Source of the DNA: a virus
IMG/VR virus record: IMGVR_UViG_3300038696_000634
Location: 1-30,069 of that record
DNA length: 30,069 nucleotides
Direction: 5' to 3' (one strand)
Of the stretch, positions 23,496-30,069 are shown one piece after another. The notes beneath the pieces are model-generated. The model saw nothing but the letters and a program-made list of their open reading frames with translations. It ran no database searches and was not told where the DNA came from. The position numbers were made by a program, and so were the translations under genes. Within the stretch, counting starts at the first letter, position 1; each line of letters starts with the position of its first letter.

Positions 23496-24757
23496 GGCTG
23501 CAGCCCGTCAAACAGGGACATCTGCGCCGGGCGCTGGGCCTCGTAAGATGGCCGCCAAATCCACGGGCCCAAGGCCATGGGCAGTCGCGAGAGCGCGCCA
23601 CGCATGTGCTGCTGCCAGAGGGTGAACTCCGTTTCCGAGCAGGCGCAGAGCGCGTGCCCGATAGGCCAGCCCATCAGCCATCCGACGAAGATCGGATTGA
23701 GCCGCCGCCGCGACCGGCCCTTCAGGATCCGCCGACATGCGGCGCGCCCATGCGAGGCAATCATTGAAGCCCAGAGCGGGCGCGAGATCGGGGCGTGATG
23801 GGAGCACTGCCGCCCATCCGGCATGATCACCGGGTCCGGGTGGGTGAAGCCCTGCTCCGCCCGATAGTGCAGGATATCCATCCGGGACTTGCCATCCGCC
23901 CGGATTACGCTGGCCTCGCTCGACCCTTTCCAGTTCTGCGCGGCTGGCGTCGGCCATTGCAGCGCTTGCGCAGACAGCTTCGGCTCGCCCCGGCTGTTGA
24001 TCTTGCCGCGCAGCCGGTCCATCTGGTCGTCCGCCACCGGCGTTTGCCATTGCGCCGCCTGCGCTGGCAGGGGCGGCATCCCGCCCGAGCCATAGCTCTG
24101 GCCCGGCCCGCCCTTCGCGCCGTCCGTGGCCTTGGGTGTCGACCAGTTGTTGGTGATGCCCAGCGCCAGCGCTTCCGCTTTCCGGGTGAAATCGCTGTTC
24201 CCCGCCGGGTTGTAGGTTGCCGTGCCGGGATGCAGGCTCATCGGTGTGGGCCAGGATGAAGATGCGCAGCCGCTGATGCGGCGCGCCAACTTCTGCCGCC
24301 GAGAACAGACCCGCCGCAGGCGTGTAGCCCAAGTCCCAAAGCTCTCGCAGGACGGTCTCAAGCCCGAGGGTGACGTGACCGGGGACATTTTCAAGAAAGA
24401 CCCATGCGGGGCGGCATTCTCGGGTGATGCGGGCGACATCGGGCCAGAGGTGGCGGGGGTCGTTGGTCCCTTCGCGCTTTCCAGCGGCGCTGAAGGGCTG
24501 GCAGGGATATCCGGCGAGTACGATGTCGAAGGCGCCGTGAAAGACCCGAGCATCGAAACTGCGGAGATCATCCCAGATTGGCGCCGGGGCGAAATAGCCT
24601 GCGCGCTGGGCGGCGATGAGCACAGTTCGCGGCCAGTCCTCCCACTCGACAAAGGCTCGGGTGTGATAGCCGGGCTCAGTGAGCATGAGGCCCAGATCAA
24701 GGCCTCCGCCGCCTGCGCAGAGGGACAATCCGTGCCGGGGACGAAGCACCATGCCAT
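23492..24757 (-). CDS. Overlapping long ORF in the methyltransferase region (frame B)
   Basis: This is a 421-codon frame on the same strand, offset by one base. Its ATG at 24757 abuts the stop of the initiator gene and has GAGGGG eight bases upstream. Its TGA forms an ATGA overlap with the next gene. From about residue 170 third positions are nearly all G or C over 250 codons, better than frame A there. The peptide has repeated WPTP-type motifs (SSWPTPMS, NNWSTPKATD, WQTPVADD, WPTPAAQNWKG), 'RRLNPIFVGWLMGWPIGHAL' and a C-terminal QMSLFDGL that resembles a beta-clamp-binding tail. I recall WPTP/NPxFVxWLMG peptides from phage methyltransferases. It could be the C-terminal half of the methylase after a frameshift, or an overprinted gene. 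Confidence 0.5.
   Translation of the reverse strand: MAWCFVPGTDCPSAQAAEALIWASCSLSPAITPEPLSSGRTGRELCSSPPSAQAISPRRQSGMISAVSMLGSFTAPSTSYSPDIPASPSAPLESAKGPTTPATSGPMSPASPENAAPHGSFLKMSPVTSPSGLRPSCESFGTWATRLRRVCSRRQKLARRISGCASSSWPTPMSLHPGTATYNPAGNSDFTRKAEALALGITNNWSTPKATDGAKGGPGQSYGSGGMPPLPAQAAQWQTPVADDQMDRLRGKINSRGEPKLSAQALQWPTPAAQNWKGSSEASVIRADGKSRMDILHYRAEQGFTHPDPVIMPDGRQCSHHAPISRPLWASMIASHGRAACRRILKGRSRRRLNPIFVGWLMGWPIGHALCACSETEFTLWQQHMRGALSRLPMALGPWIWRPSYEAQRPAQMSLFDGLQP
23508..24752 (-). CDS. Phage C5-cytosine DNA methyltransferase (frame A of a dual-frame region)
   Basis: The protein has about 414 residues from the ATG at 24752 (GTG at 24761 is an alternative). C5 motifs are: I 'LSLCAGGGGLDLGLMLTEPGY', IV 'GYPCQPFSAAGKREG', VI 'VFLENVPGHVTLGLE', VIII 'GAPHQRLRIFILAH', and X 'ALRLLGNGVHPLAAAHAWRAL'. 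Between VIII and X lies a region with LAHTD, MANAG and MADAS, like the 'LADA' repeats of related enzymes. In that region, however, the neighbouring frame (23492-24757) has stronger coding composition. The enzyme may be full length in this frame or may shift frames near 24235. It would be an early orphan methylase protecting phage DNA. Confidence 0.7.
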   Translation of the reverse strand: MVLRPRHGLSLCAGGGGLDLGLMLTEPGYHTRAFVEWEDWPRTVLIAAQRAGYFAPAPIWDDLRSFDARVFHGAFDIVLAGYPCQPFSAAGKREGTNDPRHLWPDVARITRECRPAWVFLENVPGHVTLGLETVLRELWDLGYTPAAGLFSAAEVGAPHQRLRIFILAHTDEPASRHGNLQPGGEQRFHPESGSAGAGHHQQLVDTQGHGRREGRAGPELWLGRDAAPASAGGAMANAGGGRPDGPAARQDQQPGRAEAVCASAAMADASRAELERVERGQRNPGGWQVPDGYPALSGGAGLHPPGPGDHAGWAAVLPSRPDLAPALGFNDCLAWARRMSADPEGPVAAAAQSDLRRMADGLAYRARALRLLGNGVHPLAAAHAWRALATAHGLGPVDLAAILRGPAPGADVPV

Positions 24758-25717
24758 TCACAGCACCCCTCGCTGGCGCAACCGTTCCGTGGTCACCAGT
24801 CTCCGCGTCAGCATCGCCCCGCACATGGCGTTGCTGATCATGCTGGGGGGCAGAAACTTGTCCGAGTTGACGATGTCCGCATAGGATTTTGCCAGTTCAT
24901 CCGGGTTAAGCACCGGTTTGACTTGGGGCTTGCGGCTGCGCTTGTCGCTACGACCACTGCCACTTGCGGCAGCTTGCGCATCGCGCTGGGCCGCGCGTTC
25001 CATGAACCGGTCCAGCGCCTTGGGCCCATCGGGCGGATTTGGATGATCGCCCCGGCTCTCTGTCGCCACCTCGATGATCCGATCCTCGGTCAGCCCGAGA
25101 TCATCGATCCAGCGCTGGACGTGCAGCTTGGCAGGCCAGCCCTGCCACCAGGCGGGCAGCGTGGCGTTGGCTTTGAGGCCCAGTGCTGTGAGCAGCTCTG
25201 CAAAAAAATCATCCGAAACTTTCGCGCGTGCGTCCTCCTCCTCCTTTACAGGTTTACTTAAGGGTTCTCTTACAAGGTTAGTCTCCGGATTCCGGAGATG
25301 GCTTTGGGCAAAATCCGGAGATGGGTTTGCCGAAAACCCGGAGATGGCCCCATGTCCGGATTCCGGAGTTGGGTTGTCGTCATGTTCTTTCTCCGTTCCT
25401 GAAATCCCGTCTCCGGTTTCCGGAGTTGGCTCTTGTGGAAATCCATCCTCGAACCCCAAGATGTAGCGGGTGGCCTGACGCTTGTGGGTGCGCGGATCAT
25501 GGATGCGGACGCGGTGGATCAGACGCAGCTCTTCCAGTTTGGTGAGGTGGTCGTTCAGCGCCGAGATCGACATCTCCGCGTCGTCGGCCAGCCGCGCCTG
25601 CGTCGGGAAGCAGCCAAAATCCGGGTTGTGCCGGTCGCAAAGGAACCACAGCACGATCTTGGTGGCAGGCTTCAACCCGCGTTGCTGGATGGCCCAGACG
25701 GTCGCCTTGTGGCTCAT
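24758..25717 (-). CDS. Replication-initiator-like helix-turn-helix protein (lambda O analogue)
   Basis: The protein has 319 residues from the ATG at 25717, set by GGAGG upstream and an ATGA overlap with the VRR-NUC gene. Residues ~1-95 are a winged helix (KPATKIVLWFLCDRHNPDFGCFPTQARLADDAEMSISALNDHLTKLEELRLIHRVR). A low-complexity linker of about 60 residues is encoded by the iteron array. The C-terminal part holds 'LPAWWQGWPAKLHVQRWIDDLGLTEDRIIEVATESR' and a basic tail. Place in the early operon and this domain layout match phage O-type initiators. No helicase or primase gene is seen nearby, so the host replisome would be recruited. Confidence 0.75.
   Translation of the reverse strand: MSHKATVWAIQQRGLKPATKIVLWFLCDRHNPDFGCFPTQARLADDAEMSISALNDHLTKLEELRLIHRVRIHDPRTHKRQATRYILGFEDGFPQEPTPETGDGISGTEKEHDDNPTPESGHGAISGFSANPSPDFAQSHLRNPETNLVREPLSKPVKEEEDARAKVSDDFFAELLTALGLKANATLPAWWQGWPAKLHVQRWIDDLGLTEDRIIEVATESRGDHPNPPDGPKALDRFMERAAQRDAQAAASGSGRSDKRSRKPQVKPVLNPDELAKSYADIVNSDKFLPPSMISNAMCGAMLTRRLVTTERLRQRGVL
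25246..25429. other. Candidate phage replication origin: iterons inside the initiator gene
   Basis: CCGGAG(A/T)TGG occurs five times in the same orientation, at 25292-25301, 25315-25324, 25338-25347, 25363-25372 and 25420-25429. Steps are 23, 23, 25 and 57 bp. Three copies lie in palindromes: TCTCCGGATTCCGGAGA (25282-25298), TCCGGATTCCGGA (25355-25367) and CTCCGGTTTCCGGAG (25411-25425). An AT-rich, poorly structured stretch (25246-25282) adjoins the array. Lambda's origin has the same plan: iterons in the middle of gene O with an AT-rich side. Confidence 0.65.
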
Positions 25718-26109
25718 GGCGCGACCCTCCGTGCTGGAAGTTGCGCGCGACTGGTGAAGCCGTTGTCGGCCAGCGCGCCCAGCGCATCGTCGACCGACCG
25801 CACCAGCGCCCAGCCAAAGCCTTGCGCGCAGACGGTGTCGCGAAACACCTCCTGCGATTTGCGCAATCGGCCGGTTTCGCTTTTGACCTCCAGAAACAGC
25901 ACGCGGCCGCCGCAGATCACGACCAGATCGGCAAAGCCGGAGTGGACGCCCATGCCGACGAGGATCGACTGACGCTTGGCACCGCGGGGCCCCGCCTCGG
26001 TCACCTCGTTGACGCAGTGATGGACGATGGCATCGCGGGGCAGAGCGAACCGCAGAGCCTGCACGATGGCGCGCTGGGCATCGGCCTCGGGCGTGCTGCG
26101 CCGGTTCAT
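25714..26109 (-). CDS. VRR-NUC domain nuclease
   Basis: This is a 131-residue protein, MNRRSTPEADAQRAIVQALRF. The VRR-NUC core is 'GVHSGFADLVVICGGRVLFLEVKSETGRLRKSQEVFRD', with Asp61, Glu74 and Lys76 as the PD-(D/E)xK set and Gln86 after it. Stand-alone VRR-NUC proteins of this size are common in phage early regions and may resolve branched DNA. It is joined by ATGA overlaps to genes on both sides. Confidence 0.9.
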   Translation of the reverse strand: MNRRSTPEADAQRAIVQALRFALPRDAIVHHCVNEVTEAGPRGAKRQSILVGMGVHSGFADLVVICGGRVLFLEVKSETGRLRKSQEVFRDTVCAQGFGWALVRSVDDALGALADNGFTSRAQLPARRVAP

Positions 26110-26372
26110 GCGGCACCGCCTTTCGGGGAGGCTGCCGCCGCGATGGCATGAAGGGGCCGCCGGTCCAGCAGGCGCAGCAGTTCAAACGCGTCGTCACATT
26201 CGCGTGCATCGTCGGTCTGGCCGATGACAACCCGTGCCGCGAGGATGACCAGCGAATCCGGATGCTGGGTGGTGTCAACGAGGACGCCGCGCGCCTCGGT
26301 CAGGCGGTCGTGCATCCAGTCGCCAGTGGTGGAAGTCGGAATGACGGGCGGGTTGGATAAGGGGTGGTTCAT
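26106..26372 (-). CDS. Small hypothetical early protein
   Basis: This is an 88-residue protein, MNHPLSNPPVIPTSTTGDWMHDRLTEARGVLVDTTQHPDSLVILAARVVIGQ, then 'DDARECDDAFELLRLLDRRPLHAIAAAAS'. Helical with an Ala-rich end. It overlaps both neighbours by four bases. Function is unknown. Its length and place between the HTH gene and the VRR-NUC gene are its only clues. Confidence 0.7.
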   Translation of the reverse strand: MNHPLSNPPVIPTSTTGDWMHDRLTEARGVLVDTTQHPDSLVILAARVVIGQTDDARECDDAFELLRLLDRRPLHAIAAAASPKGGAA

Positions 26373-26617
26373 TTCCGCCCCCGCCGTGTCCGCGCCGGGC
26401 GGGTCTGTTCCTGTGCGTTGATCCAGTTCTCCACTGTGGTGCGCCGATACAGCACCTTGCGCCCGATCCGCGTGCAGGGTGGTCCGAGTTGGCGGGCTTC
26501 CCAGCGGGCCAGCGTGTCGCAGGCAATGCCGAGTTCACCGGCCAGCTGTTCGCGGCTGATCCAGTCGGCCAGCAAGTTGAGGGGTTGGTCCTGCGGTGCA
26601 GGGGCTGTGGTCTGCAT
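26369..26617 (-). CDS. Helix-turn-helix protein, excisionase/AlpA-like
   Basis: This is an 82-residue protein. Residues ~15-70 hold a MerR-like excisionase fold: 'LLADWISREQLAGELGIACDTLARWEARQLGPPCTRIGRKVLYRRTTVENWI', followed by a basic tail (RPARTRRGRK). It may be the excisionase for the integrase at 28813 or an early regulator. GGAGAT precedes the ATG. It is the first gene of the early operon, just after the ACCGGAA-rich region. Confidence 0.8.
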   Translation of the reverse strand: MQTTAPAPQDQPLNLLADWISREQLAGELGIACDTLARWEARQLGPPCTRIGRKVLYRRTTVENWINAQEQTRPARTRRGRK

Positions 26618-26671
26618 TTCGATCTCCTATCCAGATCCCGGCAGATGCCGGAGACGGGGTGAGGGAAGCAG

Positions 26672-26920
26672 ACCGGAAGGACCGGAACCTAGGCAGAGAC
26701 CGGAATTGAGAGGCCGGATACCATTCCGGTCCCTGTTTTATTGGGTGTATGCTGCTGAACCGGAATGCGAATCGGAAACGCCGCCCAGCGCCATTCCGAC
26801 ATTTCCGGGCATCTGTGGCAGATCACCCCTGCCATTCGAGGCGGGCAACGCTGCAAGCCGGATTTCATCGGCAGGGCGCGACGCCAACCGGGTGGCGCGG
26901 GGCAGAACACCTGTTCCGGT
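26672..26920. promoter_or_regulatory. ACCGGAA operator-like repeats upstream of the early operon
   Basis: ACCGGAA occurs at 26672-26678, 26681-26687, 26699-26705 and 26759-26765, and inverted (TTCCGGT) at 26724-26730 and 26914-26920. Near matches are ATCGGAA (26771) and TTCCGAC (26794-26800). GACCGGAAT (26698-26706) and ATTCCGGTC (26723-26731) are perfect 9-bp arms 16 nt apart. The gap 26618-26921 has no gene I can support. The repeats sit where a repressor controlling the early genes would bind. Confidence 0.5.
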
Positions 26921-26921
26921 G

Positions 26922-27923
26922 TCAGGGCAGGGCGGGAAAATCGCTGTGGCGGTAAGCATCGACGAGGCTGCGCACTTCAGGCGGGGCGATCACCTCGACC
27001 TTGTCACCCCATGTATAAAGGTGCCAAGCCATTTCCAGCCAGCCCCCAGCGCTGAACCGGACGGTCAGGCTGCCGTCAGTCTCATCCTGCATGTGCTGGT
27101 CGGGATGGAAGATGAAGGTCCGCGCGACCCCGGCCGCTGAGGGCGCAAATCGCCATTCCACTAGCCCATATTCTGCATCGGAATGGAATGACCCGAACGC
27201 CCGGGCCGCGTGTTTGCCAAGGTCAAACTCGGGATCGCGCAGGAAGGAATTCTGCAGCAGGCTGGCGCTTGCAATCCGGTCCAGACGGTAATGGCGATGC
27301 TTGCTGCCGGTGCCGATCTCGCGCGCAATCAGATATCCACGCATGCCGAACAGCACGCCATAAGGTTCGATCGGCCGCGACCGTGGCGCGGTATCCTGCG
27401 CCGCCGCATAGTCGATTTGCATGGTGAAGGGGCCTTTCAGCGCAGCGTCGATCACGCCCAGAACATGGGCAGAATACTGCGCGCGGGGTCCGGGGCGGCA
27501 GGCGTGGCCCCGTGCTTCCAGCACCGCCTCGGCATCCACCTCGGCACGCCGGGCAAAGGTCGGCGGCATCGTCGCAAGCAGGCGGTTGCGCAGCGATGTC
27601 AGTGCCGTGACCTCTGTCGCTGCCCCGTCGCGTTCCGCGCGCCGGATGCCCATTTCCAGCGCCGACAGCTCGCTGTCGCGGATACCCTGCATGTGCAGCA
27701 GGCGGCTGTCAGGCAATTGCCACCACTTGCGCCGGGCTTGGTCGGTGCGGGTCTGGACCATCGGGAAGGCGACCTCCAGTGCGCGTGACATGCGCTGCGC
27801 CGTGCGCAGGGTCACGCCGAAGGTCTCTACGATCTGCACCAGGCTGATGCCACCGGGCCGGGCAGCGGCCTCTTCCGCCAGGCGCATGATGTCGAGGGCC
27901 TTGCCCAGCCTTTTGTTATCCAT
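26922..27923 (-). CDS. WYL-domain transcriptional regulator (candidate phage repressor)
   Basis: This is a 333-residue protein. The N-terminal DeoR-type winged helix is 'GISLVQIVETFGVTLRTAQRMSRALEVAFPMVQ'. A WYL domain follows at about 165-235 (FTMQIDYAAAQDTAPRSRPIEPYGVLFGMRGYLIARE...HRHYRLDRIASASLL). The C-terminal region ('GLVEWRFAPSAAGVARTFIFHPDQHMQDETDGSLTVRFSAGGWLEMAWHLYTWGDKVEVI') is the WCX type. WYL proteins are ligand- or nucleic-acid-responsive regulators, often in defence or DNA-damage control. No CI- or Cro-like gene is seen in the window, so this may fill the repressor role. An inverted repeat lies at its ribosome site. Confidence 0.9.
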   Translation of the reverse strand: MDNKRLGKALDIMRLAEEAAARPGGISLVQIVETFGVTLRTAQRMSRALEVAFPMVQTRTDQARRKWWQLPDSRLLHMQGIRDSELSALEMGIRRAERDGAATEVTALTSLRNRLLATMPPTFARRAEVDAEAVLEARGHACRPGPRAQYSAHVLGVIDAALKGPFTMQIDYAAAQDTAPRSRPIEPYGVLFGMRGYLIAREIGTGSKHRHYRLDRIASASLLQNSFLRDPEFDLGKHAARAFGSFHSDAEYGLVEWRFAPSAAGVARTFIFHPDQHMQDETDGSLTVRFSAGGWLEMAWHLYTWGDKVEVIAPPEVRSLVDAYRHSDFPALP

Positions 27924-27928
27924 CTTTA

Positions 27929-27953
27929 ATCCCTGACCGAACCTGACAGGGAT
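27929..27953. promoter_or_regulatory. Inverted repeat over the 5' leader of the WYL gene
   Basis: ATCCCTG (27929-27935) and CAGGGAT (27947-27953) are perfect 7-bp arms 11 nt apart, 6 to 30 nt upstream of the WYL start codon at 27923. It could be an autoregulatory operator or an mRNA hairpin. The rest of 27954-28196 is a gene-free divergent spacer with the AT-rich stretch GTTAACGACAATTCGTC. Confidence 0.4.
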
Positions 27954-28196
27954 GTTAACGACAATTCGTCTAAAACGAGAATAGCTGTCTTGGTCAGCTC
28001 AAGCCGATTCTACCTGTGCGTGTTTCAGATAAACGAGGTGCATTTCACCTGGTTCTCCAGACATGGCCGATTGAAGACACCTTGAGGCGTGTTTCTGGAT
28101 GGCCAGCAAGTTGGCAAGCCGCTGGTCGGGAACGCGATCCCTGCCATGCCTGGTACTGACCCGGGTGTCGCTGAATGAAGAAAGGACGCACCGCCC

Positions 28197-28793
28197 ATGA
28201 CCCTGCCACCAAGAGCCTTCTATTCCCTTACCGAAACATCCGCCCGTTGGGGTTGTGCCGCCGCCGATCTGGCAGGATGGGCGGCGACCGACCATCTGAC
28301 CCTTGTCACCAGCATCGCCTCGGTGATCTGCGGAAAACAGCCTGTCGCCGGGATCGTGGTGGTCACCGCCGCTGACATGATGCGGATGTTCCGCCGTCAT
28401 GGCCCGAGCGACGAGGAATGCCGGGTGTTCCGGATCCGGCCGCAGGGCAGCGCGGAGTGGCAGTACATCACCGAACCGGCGGATGGTGTACTGATCAAGA
28501 TCACCGATCTGATGCTGCTGGCCGAGGAGGTGCAGAAGTTCGAGGACGAGCGCGATTTGCTGCGCCGCCACTTTGTGTCACCTGGCTCGGCCCCGCGTTA
28601 CGATTGGGAGGGCATGAACATCATGCTGTTCCGCCGCATCAACGACCAAGGCGTGCCTGCGACACAGGCTGAACTGATCGCCGAGGTGCAGGACTGGTTT
28701 GCCCAGAACTCGCCTACGGGTGAGATTCCCGAGGAAAGCACGACGCGCAAGAAGATCGCGCCGATCTGGCGCGCGCTGCGCGAAAAGGATTGA
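28197..28793 (+). CDS. Hypothetical protein divergent from the WYL regulator
   Basis: This is a 198-residue protein, MTLPPRAFYSLTETSARWGCAAADLAGWAATDHL. The opening (FYSLTETSARWGC...LAGWA) resembles a small DNA-binding or MerR-like start. The middle has 'VITAADMMRMFRRHG'-like helices, and the end ('PATQAELIAEVQDWFAQ', 'PEESTTRKKIAPIWRALRE') is helical. I recall similar unnamed proteins next to integrases in Rhodobacterales. AAAGGA precedes the ATG. It converges on the integrase with a 19-nt gap and no visible terminator. The long minus-strand frame over it is a shadow. Confidence 0.75.
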   Translation: MTLPPRAFYSLTETSARWGCAAADLAGWAATDHLTLVTSIASVICGKQPVAGIVVVTAADMMRMFRRHGPSDEECRVFRIRPQGSAEWQYITEPADGVLIKITDLMLLAEEVQKFEDERDLLRRHFVSPGSAPRYDWEGMNIMLFRRINDQGVPATQAELIAEVQDWFAQNSPTGEIPEESTTRKKIAPIWRALREKD

Positions 28794-28812
28794 GGCGACA
28801 AGTTCGACCCGG

Positions 28813-30069
28813 TCAGGCGCTTTTGTGGTCCTGATCGGCGTCATGCACCAGCTGCGGGCGGGGCCGGAAGATGCTGGCGACAGCATTGACCCCGTCGCGC
28901 AGGGGAGAGTCCATCAGGTGGGCATAGCGCTGGGTCGTCTGCATCTGCGTGTGGCCCAGCAGCTTGCCGATCATTTCCAACGAGGCCCCGCCGCTGACCA
29001 ACAATGATGCAAAGGTGTGGCGCAGGTCGTGGATCCGGACATCGGGCAGATTGGCCTCGGTCTGGATCCCGATCCAGAACCGGCGGATTTCCTTGACCGG
29101 TTGTCCGGGCGTGTCGCCGGGAAAGAGCCACGGATTGCCGCGCGGCACGAGCAGTGACCGCTCGCGCACGATGGCGGCCACATCGCCCGAGATTGGAATA
29201 CGGTGGATCTTGCGCTGCTTGGTGGTCGCGGCGGGTTTTGACCAGCTGCCAAGGTCGAGGTTGAACTGCTCGAACCGTGCCAGCCGCACCTCGCCCGACC
29301 GTGCGCCGGTCAGCATGCAGAGCCGGATAATCCCCGCCGCACGCTGATCCTTGGCGGCATCCAATGCCTTGGCCAGCCGCCCGATTTCCTCGGGCGTCAG
29401 GAACCGCTCTCGTTCATTCTCGATCCGGCGGCGGAAGCCGCTGGCGGGATTGTCGGCGCGCATGCCCCAGTCGATGGCCAGCGTGAACATCTTGCGCAGC
29501 ACCTCACCCACCCGGTTGGCGCGCACCGGCGTGGGCTTCGGCCCCTGCAACTTGCGCGCCCGATTGTTCGGCTTGGTCTTGGACGGCCGGGCGCGACCAG
29601 CGGCGATCTTGGTCAGCAGCTTTTCCACATCGGCCTTGGTGACTTCCGTCACCAGCTTCTTGCCCCAGTCGGGCGCCACCAGCTTGTGCATGATGGTGTG
29701 CTGGTCGGCGGCGTTGCGTGCAGCGAGGTGCGGCGTGTGTTCCGCCAGATAGCGCGCGATCATATCGTTGACCCGCGGGGCCTCACGCGACGTTTCCCGT
29801 AGGCTGAGGGGATCGATCCCCTCATCGATGTCGCGCCGCAGTTCCTTGGCCCGTTCGCGCGCCGCGACCGCGTTCCACTCCGGCCAGCGCCCGATGGTCA
29901 TCCGTCGCTGCCGTCCCGCGATCCGGTAGTCCAGCGTGAAGGCCCGGTTGCCCGAGGGGTAGATGGTGATCGAAAACCCGCGCACATCGGTGTCGAAGAT
30001 CTGGTAATCCCGCCCCAGGTTCTCAGCCTCCCGGACGGTTTTCTCATTCAGTTTCAGCCTGTTGACCAT
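28813..30069 (-). CDS. Tyrosine-type integrase (DUF4102 arm-binding domain)
   Basis: The protein has 418 residues from the ATG at the window's last bases (MVNRLKLNEKTVREAEN); a start further right cannot be excluded. The N-terminal DUF4102 domain is 'GFSITIYPSGNRAFTLDYRIAGRQRRMTIGRWPEW'. The core-binding domain spans about 100-215. Catalytic residues are Arg257 (TGARSGEVR), Lys284, 'HDLRHTFAS' (His347, Arg350), 'LLGHTQ' (His373) and Tyr382 (QRYAHL). It recombines attP and attB. The att site is expected beyond the right edge; none was identified here. Confidence 0.93.
   Translation of the reverse strand: MVNRLKLNEKTVREAENLGRDYQIFDTDVRGFSITIYPSGNRAFTLDYRIAGRQRRMTIGRWPEWNAVAARERAKELRRDIDEGIDPLSLRETSREAPRVNDMIARYLAEHTPHLAARNAADQHTIMHKLVAPDWGKKLVTEVTKADVEKLLTKIAAGRARPSKTKPNNRARKLQGPKPTPVRANRVGEVLRKMFTLAIDWGMRADNPASGFRRRIENERERFLTPEEIGRLAKALDAAKDQRAAGIIRLCMLTGARSGEVRLARFEQFNLDLGSWSKPAATTKQRKIHRIPISGDVAAIVRERSLLVPRGNPWLFPGDTPGQPVKEIRRFWIGIQTEANLPDVRIHDLRHTFASLLVSGGASLEMIGKLLGHTQMQTTQRYAHLMDSPLRDGVNAVASIFRPRPQLVHDADQDHKSA

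Noticed and set aside
26689-26959. Minus-strand frames in the gap between the WYL and HTH genes
   Set aside because: Short, no ribosome site, and they run through the ACCGGAA repeats. Treated as regulatory DNA.
27999-28571. Minus-strand 190-codon frame
   Set aside because: It lies antisense to the better-supported plus-strand gene at 28197-28793, with poor composition and no family resemblance.
1-30069. tRNA genes, CRISPR arrays, insertion sequences and an att core
   Set aside because: None could be recognised. The att site probably lies beyond the integrase start at the right edge.

Overview
The window is most of an integrated lambdoid (siphovirus-type) prophage in a GC-rich alphaproteobacterium. 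Gene content, codon use and the style of the phage proteins suggest Rhodobacterales (Paracoccus/Rhodobacter-like). This taxonomic reading is inference; no rRNA or host marker is present. The left edge cuts the tape-measure gene. The right edge falls exactly on the start codon of the integrase.

Layout. (1) Positions 1-13533, minus strand: a packaging, head and tail operon in lambda order. Reading from right to left it holds terminase small and large subunits, gpW-like joiner, portal, S49 protease with internal scaffold start, decoration protein D, capsid E, head-tail adaptor, DUF6441-type protein, tail terminator, tail tube, tail assembly chaperones with a -1 slippery site, and tape measure. 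It is interrupted at 4038-5487 by an opposite-strand, AT-richer 'moron': an HxlR-family regulator plus a group 1 truncated haemoglobin. (2) Positions 13662-15496, plus strand: six small accessory genes ending in a DUF3489 protein; two of them are preceded by the same leader element. (3) Positions 15510-26617, minus strand: the early, DNA-metabolism operon. Right to left it holds an excisionase/AlpA-like HTH, a small protein, a VRR-NUC nuclease, a replication-initiator-like HTH protein with iterons inside its gene, a C5 methyltransferase overlapped by a second long frame, a hypothetical protein, a NaeI-like restriction-modification pair, a DEDDh exonuclease-BRCT protein, two tandem ParB-methyltransferase fusions, and an HNH endonuclease. 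(4) Positions 26618-30069: the lysogeny end, with a WYL-domain regulator, a divergent plus-strand gene of unknown function and a DUF4102-type tyrosine integrase.

How it may work together. The WYL protein is the best repressor candidate. An ACCGGAA-rich region lies between it and the early operon. Early genes would start replication at the iteron cluster and modify the phage DNA with four methyltransferases. The NaeI-like system would exclude competing phages. The six-mer GCCGGC, the NaeI site, was not found anywhere in the window in a by-eye scan, although its one-base neighbours are common. The haemoglobin cassette looks like a lysogenic-conversion module for oxygen or nitric-oxide stress.

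Limits. All family assignments come from reading translated sequence and from memory of family motifs; no database search was run.
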